NCBI RefSeq assembly: GCF_003143975.1
Contig: NZ_QFVR01000020.1
Span: forward strand, 1 to 64,000
From: Kurthia sibirica
GTDB lineage: Bacteria > Bacillota > Bacilli > Bacillales_A > Planococcaceae
Direction: 5' to 3'
Length of the DNA stretch: 64,000 nt
Shown here: positions 41,501 through 49,853 of the stretch, piece by piece
Position numbering within the stretch: the first letter of the stretch is position 1
Layout: the number at the start of each line of letters is the position of its first letter
Translations under genes and position numbers: made by a program
Notes under the pieces: generated by a model
What the model saw: only the letters and a program-made list of their open reading frames with translations
The model's database searches: none
Told to the model about the DNA's origin: nothing

Positions 41501-43650
41501 GGACTAAATCATTTGATACGAATATCCAGCATTTGAGAAAGTCCCAAAAATATGCTAAAGAGCTTAGTATTAATCATATGTTAGCTGGTGCATCTAGCTT
41601 TATTGTCAGTATTCAGTTACTAAATGGTTCTCCATTAAATGTCGTAAAAGAAGAGATTAAGCAACAGCAATTATTTTTACAAGCGACACCTATGAGCCTT
41701 TCGACAAACTATTTAAATGAGGTCATTTATTGGGTCGAGTGTTTACAAGATTGCTATTTTGAAATTGATTGGCACCATAAAAAGATAAATTTAACAGAAG
41801 ATACAATCACATATATGCATTTTTCACTACGACAACTCATGGGGTATCTATTAAAAAAGCAAGAACAATTAGCTACTTATTTAATCGCCTGTCATAATTT
41901 AGAAAATAATGTAATGATTTTACCAGTCATGCCTCACACTCTTTTTATTCAATCCTTGAGTCTATATGACATGCTTCTACAAGCTGAACAAACTACTATT
42001 ATGCCTAAAAAAGATGCACAGATCATTTTAAATAATAATTTGAAAAAATTCAAAGTTTGGGCTTCTTTGCAACAAGCTAATTTTGAACATATGTATGTAT
42101 TATTACAAGCGCAGCAGTTACGACTCCAAAAAAAATATAGTGATTCCTTGCTATATTTTGATCGAGCCATTCAACTAAGTCGACAATACCAGCATTTACA
42201 AGATGAAGCCATTTGTTGTGAGCGTGCTGCAAGTTACTGTGTTGCTAGCGGTTCACATGACTCTGCTCAGAGTTATATGAAGCAAGCAATTGAAGCACTT
42301 GAGCGATGGGGAGCGCATCATATTATTCTCGAATGGAAAAAACATTATAGTTTTTTATTTGAAAATATGATGCTGCCTTCTCCACAAGTTATTGAATCAA
42401 CAAATTTACCAATCATTGAAGAAGCGATTAAACTTTTTTCCGAGGAAGCGACAATCGAAGCCATTTTAAAACAGACACTATCCTTGTTGATGCGAACAGT
42501 CGGTGCAACAAGCTGTGATTGGCATCAGTATGATGATCAAAATTTAGGCTTTACTGCTACCCTTCAGCGTAATTCGCGATTTATTTGCATGGATTACAGT
42601 CCGGTTGAACGTCGGTCCAATACGCTTTTGAACTATGTTATAAACAGTCAAGAAAGCCTAATTATTAATAACACAGACGAGAAAAAAAATAGTCATGCTT
42701 ACTCGACAGCTCGCTCCACATATTATATACCGATACTTCACAATAAAAAAATCACTGCTATCTTATGCTTTGAAAACACACAGTCATCCTTTGCATTTAA
42801 TACTTCCTATAATCAAATTATCACGATAATTTCTAGACAAATAATTGCACAAATCTCACAAATTAATACGGTTACTAACTTAGAAAGTATCGTGGAAAAA
42901 AGAACAGATACTTTAATGCAATTAAATAATGACTTACTCGAATCCAATCAAAAACTAGAATATTCTAAAAATAATCTCCAAAATTTATTCCAATTGATTT
43001 CACATGATTTACGATCACCACTTACCTCAGTAGTTGGGTTTATCGATTTACTATTAGACGGGATTATTCATGATCCACAGCAAATAAATCAGTATCTCGT
43101 ACGAAGCAAAGAAAAATTATTCTCTATGAATCAAATGATACAAGATTTATTTGACCTCTCTAAATTACAAGCTGGTTCTTTAAAAGTGAATTTTGAAACT
43201 TGGTCTGCACAAAACCTTTTTTTTGATTTGAATAGTCGACTTCTGTTTGATGTAAACCAAACACATCTTAACTATTCTAGTGAAATGAAACTAGATAGTG
43301 ACATTCTTTTATCAATTGATTTACAAAGAATTGAACAAGTATTAATGAATTTGATCCAAAATGCGGTGAAACATACAAAGGAAGGCTCAATCGATTTCTC
43401 CATGATTAAAAGAGAAGCCTATATAGACTTTATAATTAAAGATACGGGCAATGGGATTGATCCACAACATATTCCTTTTATTTTTGATATTAACTATACT
43501 AAATCATCATCGCTCTCTACAGAATCATCCGGTATAGGCTTAGCCATTTGTAAACAAATAATTGAAAATCATAATGGTCAATTTTTTGTGGAAAGTACGC
43601 AAAATGTCGGTTCAATATTCACTTTCAGTATTCCATATATTATTCAATAG
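38530..43650 (+). CDS. Hybrid pseudokinase-ATPase-GAF-sensor histidine kinase (1706 residues)
   Basis: A giant soluble signalling protein. Residues 1-275 have the shape of a Ser/Thr protein kinase C-lobe (YYSPEQTRQ near 171, DYRSDLYSLGVLFYEILT), but HRDxKPxN is replaced by YQSISSKTILIN and DFG by YDS, so this domain should be catalytically dead. Residues 295-660 are a STAND/AAA ATPase: LIGRTTEI, Walker A GAAGVGKSS near 325-332, Walker B ILFFDDIHWA near 453. Residues about 700-1280 are helical repeats. GAF spans about 1290-1440, then a short coiled coil. HisKA has His1492 in LISHDLRSPLTS; HATPase has NLIQNAVKH, DTGNGID and SSGIGLAI. No membrane helix is seen. It converges on an OmpR-type regulator at 43752, the likely partner. 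AGGAGG precedes the ATG. Confidence 0.9.
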   Translation: MNSNQYKQLKTLASHSDWSFHIVFCKKRQRKLFMKKGPSTNITSLKKLYYEVNSTSTIDSNWLLQPLAIEEYKTSHCILYEFFEAVTLDIFAQNKLSLSQFKKFSLSIVNAFIGFEMQHQTYQSISSKTILINPKNYQGAFIAYDSLTSIYDETNLIKTPSKNTELLKYYSPEQTRQTNQVIDYRSDLYSLGVLFYEILTSEMPFKGDNSRDLLFDILTKQAPPLSDSRPDLPYMLSAMIAKLLKKDKNDRYQSAQGLKYDLEKLFKNIEVGRDTEKFPLALNDSGLTSTLNQQLIGRTTEIKQLQKILTKASHGDPQLLYVEGAAGVGKSSYIRELLWNTSVLHGYFITTKIEKSKFALENSLLVSSIRQLLKQLYTDTEHLVKWQSLFKHADLTLSSVLMDNIPEIAWFLDAQLPKQNFSFHSKKTKNLFHSDISKILQLFEKEHYPIILFFDDIHWASTLAVEDLIDFYSNYNIGNICIILSCRPDEYSNASQLQRTIQELPNGSTITLQSLPYSDIMSWVRLSIHMTDESYIQLVNQLYSLAKGNPFHTQNIFLAMIQNNVLNYSLTQKTWQFDSKNLSSLHFSDDILDLLTEKIKSLPPDCLKVLNIISYFGHSFSLNKLLYVSKMDFSIVHVILKTLIQEGYLIPLNNNFKYAETLYELKIDDFEDISFQFVHDHVLHTAQNLLCETEQFLWHYKIGQYYFYTKNLEKLDHLEKITYHWNLSKTALSPDEQSLLCNWNYKLSEKAIYIGLFNLSYQYIIACFSLLPARHWENDSLISFKVYLMRGYVEGILFDVETAMFFLDEALENTNELDYKLHVYFIKTRIYLDRDDVYKSIDIGLQALHLASVLVPSEPTKPQLAMEYFKTKYALSKNKKRDLAALPLASNSVITTLLEIMIDLVSAGFIVNKQLATFLILRSVRLVLKYGKTDVDSIIWNNYSLILIAGFNEFEAGIQFNSLALLEVEKTKDIKSRANIHLTIGSFINHWTKSFDTNIQHLRKSQKYAKELSINHMLAGASSFIVSIQLLNGSPLNVVKEEIKQQQLFLQATPMSLSTNYLNEVIYWVECLQDCYFEIDWHHKKINLTEDTITYMHFSLRQLMGYLLKKQEQLATYLIACHNLENNVMILPVMPHTLFIQSLSLYDMLLQAEQTTIMPKKDAQIILNNNLKKFKVWASLQQANFEHMYVLLQAQQLRLQKKYSDSLLYFDRAIQLSRQYQHLQDEAICCERAASYCVASGSHDSAQSYMKQAIEALERWGAHHIILEWKKHYSFLFENMMLPSPQVIESTNLPIIEEAIKLFSEEATIEAILKQTLSLLMRTVGATSCDWHQYDDQNLGFTATLQRNSRFICMDYSPVERRSNTLLNYVINSQESLIINNTDEKKNSHAYSTARSTYYIPILHNKKITAILCFENTQSSFAFNTSYNQIITIISRQIIAQISQINTVTNLESIVEKRTDTLMQLNNDLLESNQKLEYSKNNLQNLFQLISHDLRSPLTSVVGFIDLLLDGIIHDPQQINQYLVRSKEKLFSMNQMIQDLFDLSKLQAGSLKVNFETWSAQNLFFDLNSRLLFDVNQTHLNYSSEMKLDSDILLSIDLQRIEQVLMNLIQNAVKHTKEGSIDFSMIKREAYIDFIIKDTGNGIDPQHIPFIFDINYTKSSSLSTESSGIGLAICKQIIENHNGQFFVESTQNVGSIFTFSIPYIIQ

Positions 43651-43667
43651 TTGATCTTTTCACACAT

Positions 43668-43734
43668 AAAAAAACACCCCTCATGACTATTTAAGAAGAA
43701 GTAGTATTCTCAAACAGTAATGATGGGTGTTTTT
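43668..43734. terminator. Bidirectional terminator between hybrid kinase and response regulator
   Basis: AAAAAACACCC..TCATGA pairs with the region ending AATGATGGGTGTTTTT across a loop of about 35 nt. It serves both convergent genes. Confidence 0.75.
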
Positions 43735-43751
43735 AGTATGGATTTTTTTAT

Positions 43752-44432
43752 TTATTGACAACTAAATTGGTAACCATATCCTCTACATGTATGAATATAC
43801 TGTGGTTTTGATGGGTTATTTTCCAATTTCCTTCTAAGTGTACTAATGTTGACAGATACGATTTTTGTATCCTCTACACCATTCACACCCCAGACATGGT
43901 CAATAATTTGTTCGAGACTTAAAATCTGCCCTTTATTTTCTAATAAATAAAATAATAGTTTTTTTTCTTTGATAAATAGAGGAATCAATTCTCCTTGTTT
44001 AAAAATTTCTTTTTGTTCATAATAAACGGTAAGATCGCCAAATTGTTCGAAATTTTTCTGTTCAATACCTGCGTTTCTTCGTAAGTTTACTTTCACACGT
44101 GCTAACACCTCACGTGGTATAAACGGTTTAGTAATATAATCACCGGCACCGACATCAAAGCCTTCTAATCGGTGTCCTTCACTATTTAAACCAGTAATAA
44201 AAATCAAACTTCCATTGGATATATTTCGATAGCGATCAGCTAGTTCAAATCCATTGCCATCTGGTAAATTAACATCTAAAAGTAACACATCTGGCACAAA
44301 TAAACTAATTTTAGCCCAGCCTTCTTCAATCGTAGAGGCAACTTGTACGGTATATCCTTCTTTTTCCATATATAATTGCAATACTTCAATAATATCAACA
44401 TCGTCTTCAATAATCATTATTTTTGCTGTCAT
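43752..44432 (-). CDS. OmpR/PhoB-family response regulator
   Basis: A 226-residue two-domain regulator. The receiver has IIEDD (8-12), phosphoacceptor Asp53 in LLLDVNLPDG, Thr80 in FITGLN and Lys102 in ITKPF. Residues about 130-226 form the winged helix (FIKEKKLLFYLLENKG, VSVNISTLRRKLEN, HTCRGYGYQF). The start at 44432 follows GGGAGAG. It lies 58 nt behind the last unknown gene of the exopolysaccharide cluster with no terminator seen between, so it may belong to that operon. The hybrid kinase ending at 43650 is its most likely phosphodonor. Confidence 0.92.
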   Translation of the reverse strand: MTAKIMIIEDDVDIIEVLQLYMEKEGYTVQVASTIEEGWAKISLFVPDVLLLDVNLPDGNGFELADRYRNISNGSLIFITGLNSEGHRLEGFDVGAGDYITKPFIPREVLARVKVNLRRNAGIEQKNFEQFGDLTVYYEQKEIFKQGELIPLFIKEKKLLFYLLENKGQILSLEQIIDHVWGVNGVEDTKIVSVNISTLRRKLENNPSKPQYIHTCRGYGYQFSCQ

Positions 44433-44490
44433 TTTTCTCTCCCATTTCACTTTATACCTATTATTACCTTATTAATGGTAAAAATTGCAT

Positions 44491-45075
44491 TTATTTAACA
44501 TCAGATTTAAAAATATATCGATAACTCTTAATCGATTTTTCATAGTAATCTTCACCATAGGCATTGCGTGTTTGTTTATACGTATAAAAAGACACAGCGA
44601 CTGATTTTTTTTCATAAATTAAATATTTTTCTTCTAACCAATTAGTAAGCTGCGTCATGTTTAATGATAGATTCAATTCGTTATTACATATAATAAAATG
44701 GTCAATAGTCATTTTTGAAAGCGCCAAATCTATTTCTACAGAATCATCGGCTCTTTGCTCTAAATAAAATTGACTCTTATCATCTGCCTTTAGTGTAACA
44801 ACTAAGTCTGTTATTGCAAAGCTCATTTCTTGCATATGATGAAATAATTGATCATCAGGTATTAATACAGCAATCGTCATATTGTCATTTGAATGAAAAT
44901 TTTTATCAACATTCAACTCTACGTATATGAATAACACATAATAACTACGATGAATATTTTCTGAAATCCTCTTATAATTAGAGTCATTTCTATCCGCTTC
45001 TACAATTAATACAGAATTTGTATCAATGATTTTTTTAATATCTAAATTAGTAAAACTAAATAATGCATTATTCAT
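44491..45075 (-). CDS. Protein of unknown function at the end of the polysaccharide cluster
   Basis: I do not recognise this 194-residue protein. It has no signal peptide or membrane helix. Alternating strands and helices (KKIIDTNSVLIVEADRND, RSYYVLFIYVELNVD, MTIAVLIPDDQLFHHMQ) suggest an alpha/beta fold. GGAG lies 7 nt before the ATG at 45075. It begins 13 nt after the galE stop and is followed by the response regulator, so it may be a partner in signalling or in surface polymer modification. Codon use matches the polysaccharide genes. Confidence 0.7.
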   Translation of the reverse strand: MNNALFSFTNLDIKKIIDTNSVLIVEADRNDSNYKRISENIHRSYYVLFIYVELNVDKNFHSNDNMTIAVLIPDDQLFHHMQEMSFAITDLVVTLKADDKSQFYLEQRADDSVEIDLALSKMTIDHFIICNNELNLSLNMTQLTNWLEEKYLIYEKKSVAVSFYTYKQTRNAYGEDYYEKSIKSYRYIFKSDVK

Positions 45076-45088
45076 ATACAATCTCCTA

Positions 45089-46126
45089 TCACTCTTTTTC
45101 TAATGCCCGTTTCATACTATTTTCTTGCGAACTCATTTGTTGCCAGCGCCACGAATCTCTACACATTTCTTCGATTGTTTTTGTGGGCGCCCACTCTAAC
45201 ACTTGCTGTGCTTTTGATATATCTGCTACACAACTTGCAACATCCCCATCTCGTTTTCCAACCACTTCATACTCTAGGATAATATTGTTCTCCAATTGAA
45301 AAGCTTCAATAATTTCAAAAACAGAATAACCAGAACCTGAGCCTAAGTTGAATATTTCACATCCTGAATGATTATCCAAATACTGTAGCGCTTTTATATG
45401 TCCTTTAGATAAATCGGCTACATGAATATAATCTCTAATACCTGTTCCATCTGGTGTATTATAATTATCTCCAAAAACTTGTAGATACGCTCTTTCTCCA
45501 CTTGCTACTTGTGTAATAAACGGCATTAAATTATTTGGTATACTTTGTGGTTTTTCACCGATTTCTCCACTTTCATGTGCTCCAATCGGATTAAAATACC
45601 GCAATATAACAATTGATAAATTTTCATTGGATTGCGCTAATGCACCTAAAAGCTGCTCTATTGCTAATTTTGTCAAACCATATGGATTTCTTGTTTCCAA
45701 TTTGGCTTCTTCTTTTATCGGTACCTCTTTCGGAATACCGTAAACTGTCGCTGATGAACTAAATATTATTTTATTAACATGATATTTTTTCATCACATCT
45801 AGTAAAATAATCGTACCAAGTATATTTTCACTATAATAATCTAGTGGATTATTTATAGAGTCATTAACCGATTTTACACCAGCTAAATGAATCACGCGAT
45901 CAATTTGAAATGATCTAAAGACTACTTCTAACTCCATCTTATTGGTAATATCAGCATGAATAAAATCTATTTTTTTCCCTGTTATTTTTTCAATTTTTGT
46001 AACTATATTGATTGAACTATTCGATAAATTATCTACAATTACTACTTCAAAACCCATTTCTAATAAATCTACGCATATTTGAGAACCTATATAGCCAGTT
46101 CCACCTGTTACGAGAATACGCATCAA
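45089..46126 (-). CDS. galE: UDP-glucose 4-epimerase
   Basis: A 345-residue extended-SDR enzyme that interconverts UDP-glucose and UDP-galactose (or the N-acetyl forms). The NAD loop is GGTGYIGS at the N-terminus, the catalytic set is Ser in FSSSATVYG and NPYGLTKLAIEQ (Tyr-x-x-x-Lys), and RYFNPIGAHESG with GTGIRDYIHVADL are conserved. A short extra C-terminal tail (QENSMKRALEKE) is present. AAGGGG precedes the ATG. It supplies sugar nucleotides for the polymer made by the cluster. Confidence 0.93.
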   Translation of the reverse strand: MMRILVTGGTGYIGSQICVDLLEMGFEVVIVDNLSNSSINIVTKIEKITGKKIDFIHADITNKMELEVVFRSFQIDRVIHLAGVKSVNDSINNPLDYYSENILGTIILLDVMKKYHVNKIIFSSSATVYGIPKEVPIKEEAKLETRNPYGLTKLAIEQLLGALAQSNENLSIVILRYFNPIGAHESGEIGEKPQSIPNNLMPFITQVASGERAYLQVFGDNYNTPDGTGIRDYIHVADLSKGHIKALQYLDNHSGCEIFNLGSGSGYSVFEIIEAFQLENNIILEYEVVGKRDGDVASCVADISKAQQVLEWAPTKTIEEMCRDSWRWQQMSSQENSMKRALEKE

Positions 46127-46137
46127 ATCGCCCCTTT

Positions 46138-47103
46138 TTAGTTATTTATTTCTAAATTTTTTACCACATCACTCATAGAGTAACTTTGAAAATTATATTT
46201 CTCTTTATTTTTCGTAAATTCAACTAATACTTTTTCAAGAAACTCAAAATTTTCATCTATGTTTTTTCCCATATTATGTGGATGCCACCACAGATGATAA
46301 ATTTCTCCATTTTTCGCTGCATATTGTAATGATTTTACAATTCGTTTTAATTTTAAATTTTCTAGTATTTTCAAGCGACTATAATAGGGTCTCAAAAAAG
46401 CACTTGCTTGGATATTCCAAATATGATTTTTTTCTATCTGCTGCAAACTAAATGTATGATGCCCTGTTAGATTTAAGTAGCTATCAGCTATTTTATAAAT
46501 TCTTTTAAAATGCCAGCCATCTAAAAACTGCTCTGACTTAAATAATGGATGTTTTGGATTCCCTCTATATGCACGAATCCCTTCTTTTTGACAAATAGAT
46601 AAGTAATCTTTATTCACTTGATTTCGTGGAAAAACAATTGATTTTAATGGCTGCTGTGCAATTTTTTTAGCGCTTTTTAAATCTGATATAAATTGTTCCT
46701 TTGTCTGGCCATCCTCCACACAATAATAATGGCTAAAAGTATGCGTAGCGAATTCTTGATTTGCGGTATTTTTAATTAATTCAACAAGTGATGCTGCAAA
46801 ATAGCGTGGATCCTTGTCCTGTATACTTGGCATAATTTCATATGAAGAAAATACTGTATTGCTATATGTTGGTTTTTCACATGGTAAATATTGTATTAAA
46901 TCTGTTTTTGATGTTACACAGAGCATTCCAACAGTTGCCCAAGTTACATGAATAGCATATTTTGAAAACAACTCCAACAATCTTGGAACAACAGTATGTA
47001 CCGCATGTAAATTACCATCATAGGAACCGTCCCGATTTGTATCTTGTACACCCCATCCAAGTTCAAAATCTAACGAGATGACGAAGCCACCCTTCTTATC
47101 CAT
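46138..47103 (-). CDS. Polysaccharide deacetylase family protein (NodB/CE4)
   Basis: A 321-residue protein. The metal site is ISLDFELGWG near the N-terminus and HTFSHYYC further on (H-x-x-x-H of the CE4 fold); KSIVFPRNQ fits the catalytic Arg region. The second Asp of the usual TFDDG motif is replaced by the family form DFELGWG seen in a subgroup of deacetylase-like proteins. It probably removes N-acetyl groups from the polymer or a precursor. No signal peptide, so it may act in the cytoplasm. The ATG at 47103 is one base after the stop of the preceding gene. Confidence 0.82.
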   Translation of the reverse strand: MDKKGGFVISLDFELGWGVQDTNRDGSYDGNLHAVHTVVPRLLELFSKYAIHVTWATVGMLCVTSKTDLIQYLPCEKPTYSNTVFSSYEIMPSIQDKDPRYFAASLVELIKNTANQEFATHTFSHYYCVEDGQTKEQFISDLKSAKKIAQQPLKSIVFPRNQVNKDYLSICQKEGIRAYRGNPKHPLFKSEQFLDGWHFKRIYKIADSYLNLTGHHTFSLQQIEKNHIWNIQASAFLRPYYSRLKILENLKLKRIVKSLQYAAKNGEIYHLWWHPHNMGKNIDENFEFLEKVLVEFTKNKEKYNFQSYSMSDVVKNLEINN

Positions 47104-47104
47104 G

Positions 47105-48751
47105 TTATTTAACATCCTCCTTCACTGCCTTGAGCTTTTCTGGAAAGATAAATTCATATCTTTTTGCACTTTTTAATATAAGGTTTTTGCCATAAAATTT
47201 TTGTATATTCAAAAATTTTATGGTATAAATAGCTGTTACTTTAGTGAAACCCATGTGATTCAATAATTTCTTTTTATCAATATCCCATCTATTTGCACTA
47301 CAATAAATAGTTTCGTCATTCCAATTTGCTAGGTTCGCTGTCGTTACTACCCCATCAATAAACAGTGATTTTTTAGGCAAAACAATTGAATTCAACCAAT
47401 ATTTTTTATGAATAAGTGTTTTATTTATAGTATAGCGATCTGTTTTATTCATTTCATAATACACAGATCCTTTAAATGAATTCATAATACAATCTTCATT
47501 TTTTGTTGTATTATATAGTTGCATTAAAGGTATTTTTTTATTTAATCTATTTTCTTTCTCCATGCTATGCGCTGGCAAAACATATATTTGTGTGCAATGA
47601 TAGGCAAATGCATTTTTTATGGGTTGCCAAATTCTCAGTGGTTTTTTTAAATAATACAGCCACTTACCTAAAGTATTGCGCTTAAAAGCCACTAATTTAT
47701 CATTTTTTTTAATTTGCTGTTTTATTAAATTTTTTGTATTTTGCCATGTCACTTTATGTTGAACTGCTTTATTTCCAAATGTATAATATCTTAAATATAG
47801 GGTTTCTGTTGCCCAATTAAATTTATATTTTTCAAAACCGATACTAAAATCAAATATTTTATCTTCTTCATTAAAACTATTAGTAATCAATTTTTTATCA
47901 AGAATATTCCCAAGTCCAAAACAAGCAAAAGCAGGTTCAAATGCTATATTACAACCTAGATAGGTTCCTCGAAGTCGATAACCAAAAGAAAAGGCTAACA
48001 ATTCGTCATCTAAAAATAACCCATCAATCGTTACTAAGTTTGTCTCTTCTATTAATTTGCGATGAAATTGTCGCTTCTCTCTAGTTGTAAAACCACTTGT
48101 ATCATTTTTCATTTGCCACCGATCATCAAATAGCTGATACATTTTATCTAGTTCTTCCACTTTTACTTGTCGGAAACATATCTCTCCTTGTTGCTCTAAG
48201 CTTTGCTCCAATCTATTTAAACCAAATAATTTTCGTCGTTTATGAAAATAAGCTGTTTTATCCAACTCATTAATTGTAATATTTGGTGCTACAGTACGTG
48301 TGAAATCAAAGGTAACTCCTTCTTTTTGAAGTAACCATTCTAAATACATACTTGTTGGAGCATTTTCAACTAAACCATGTAATGAGATTGTTGTTTTCTC
48401 TGTAGTTTTTAATACAGTCGTCACCAGAAATTGTAAAATTTTTTTTTTGTACTGCTCTTCTGCCACAATGTCCATATAGCTAGCATCACCTACTGCCATA
48501 AATGAATATTCAGTTTCTTTATGATTAATGTTCTTTTTTTCCAATGGTATAAATCCAATAATTGTTTGTTGTTCACTAATTACATATATTTCAATATTTT
48601 TTTTATTGCCGACTGTTTGCCACCAACAAGTAAGCCAGGTAAATTCAATAAAGGGATTATTATTATCTATTTTCTGAATGATGGCCTCCCAAGTAGATTG
48701 ATACTGCTCAAACTCTACTTGCGTGGTAATAACTTTAGATTGAAACATCAT
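47105..48751 (-). CDS. GNAT-type acyltransferase, CelD/BcsL (FemAB-like) family
   Basis: A 548-residue protein. Residues about 1-370 fit the acetyltransferase_6/BcsL type double-GNAT fold: NNNPFIEFTWLTCWWQTVG, IGFIPL, VGDASYMDIVAEE, then LFDDRWQMKND and DFSIGFEKYKFNWAT. Residues 370-548 are an extra, unrecognised domain with a second GNAT-like look (INKTLIHKKYWLNSIVLPKK). It may acylate the sugar chain or carry an amino acid. GGAGGG precedes the ATG. It overlaps the glycosyltransferase gene by 17 nt, showing tight coupling. Confidence 0.75.
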   Translation of the reverse strand: MMFQSKVITTQVEFEQYQSTWEAIIQKIDNNNPFIEFTWLTCWWQTVGNKKNIEIYVISEQQTIIGFIPLEKKNINHKETEYSFMAVGDASYMDIVAEEQYKKKILQFLVTTVLKTTEKTTISLHGLVENAPTSMYLEWLLQKEGVTFDFTRTVAPNITINELDKTAYFHKRRKLFGLNRLEQSLEQQGEICFRQVKVEELDKMYQLFDDRWQMKNDTSGFTTREKRQFHRKLIEETNLVTIDGLFLDDELLAFSFGYRLRGTYLGCNIAFEPAFACFGLGNILDKKLITNSFNEEDKIFDFSIGFEKYKFNWATETLYLRYYTFGNKAVQHKVTWQNTKNLIKQQIKKNDKLVAFKRNTLGKWLYYLKKPLRIWQPIKNAFAYHCTQIYVLPAHSMEKENRLNKKIPLMQLYNTTKNEDCIMNSFKGSVYYEMNKTDRYTINKTLIHKKYWLNSIVLPKKSLFIDGVVTTANLANWNDETIYCSANRWDIDKKKLLNHMGFTKVTAIYTIKFLNIQKFYGKNLILKSAKRYEFIFPEKLKAVKEDVK

Positions 48752-49853
48752 AATTCCCTCCTATACCAAGTGCAACTTGTTCATAAATTTCCAGTGTTTC
48801 TTTATATGTTTTATCAAATTGAAAACTTTCTACAAATCGAGCCCGTGCTTTTTCTCCCATTTGTTCACGTAATTTACGATTTTCTGCTAATAGATTTAAA
48901 TAATAGTGTATGTCATTTTTCTCTTTACCAACTAAAAATCCATTTTCCCCATGTGTGATTAATTCACTTACACCACCAACATCAGAAGCGACAATTGGAA
49001 GCCCACAAGCCATAGCCTCAATAATTGATAGCGGTAAGCCTTCAAAATCGGATAATAATACAAAAATAGTAGCTTGCGTTAATAATTGCGGTACATCTTT
49101 CCTTGCTCCTAAAAAATGTACTTGATCTTGTAAGCATAAATATTCAGCTTGTAATTTCACTTTTTCCAATTCTTTGCCCTCTCCTACAAACAGTAATTGC
49201 GCATGATCTATCTGTAATGCTGCAAAAGCATCTACTAACAAATCCTGTCGCTTTGGTGTTTGAAAACGTGCAACCATCATGATATTTAAGGTATCTTCTC
49301 TGTCAGTTCGTTGTGGTGTTGAATCATGAATACCATTATGTATCGTTTTCAGCAGATATTTAGGCTTAATCTGATTCACCACAGCCAACTGCCCATCATA
49401 ATTTGATACGGTAATAATACAATCCGTTTTTTTTGCTATAAAGCGCTCTATTTGACTATAGATTTTTTGTTTGATTGTCGAAACACCTTCAGTAAAGGCC
49501 CAGCCATGTGCCGTGAATACTGTTGGAATATTCAGAGACGCTGCAGCCAAACGACCAATAATACCTGCTTTTGAAGAATGTAATGCTACCAAATCCGGTT
49601 GGATTAAACGTAGTATCTTTTTTGTTTCTTGTAAGGATAAAAAATCTTGTAGTGGATGTATTTGATGAATTAAATGATTTAATTGTATGCAATGGATTCG
49701 TTCTTCTCCACTTAGACCAAAGATTTCTTGCCCTTTAGAATATAAAATATAGACTTCATGTCCATCCTTTGCTAATGCTTTTGATAATTCTAAAACATGT
49801 GTTTGAGCACCACCTAATGTATCAAAACGTGTAATTAATTGGACAATTCTCAT
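48735..49853 (-). CDS. Glycosyltransferase family 4
   Basis: A 372-residue GT-B enzyme. The N-terminal QLITRFDTLGGAQTHVLELSK and HSSKAGIIGRLAA (acceptor side), TAHGWAF, then FEGLPLSIIEAMACGLPIVA with the two catalytic Glu of the retaining GT4 group (E-x7-E), are intact. It is the only clear glycosyltransferase in the cluster apart from the initiating sugar transferase. Its ATG overlaps the wzy stop by four bases. Confidence 0.92.
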   Translation of the reverse strand: MRIVQLITRFDTLGGAQTHVLELSKALAKDGHEVYILYSKGQEIFGLSGEERIHCIQLNHLIHQIHPLQDFLSLQETKKILRLIQPDLVALHSSKAGIIGRLAAASLNIPTVFTAHGWAFTEGVSTIKQKIYSQIERFIAKKTDCIITVSNYDGQLAVVNQIKPKYLLKTIHNGIHDSTPQRTDREDTLNIMMVARFQTPKRQDLLVDAFAALQIDHAQLLFVGEGKELEKVKLQAEYLCLQDQVHFLGARKDVPQLLTQATIFVLLSDFEGLPLSIIEAMACGLPIVASDVGGVSELITHGENGFLVGKEKNDIHYYLNLLAENRKLREQMGEKARARFVESFQFDKTYKETLEIYEQVALGIGGNYDVSI

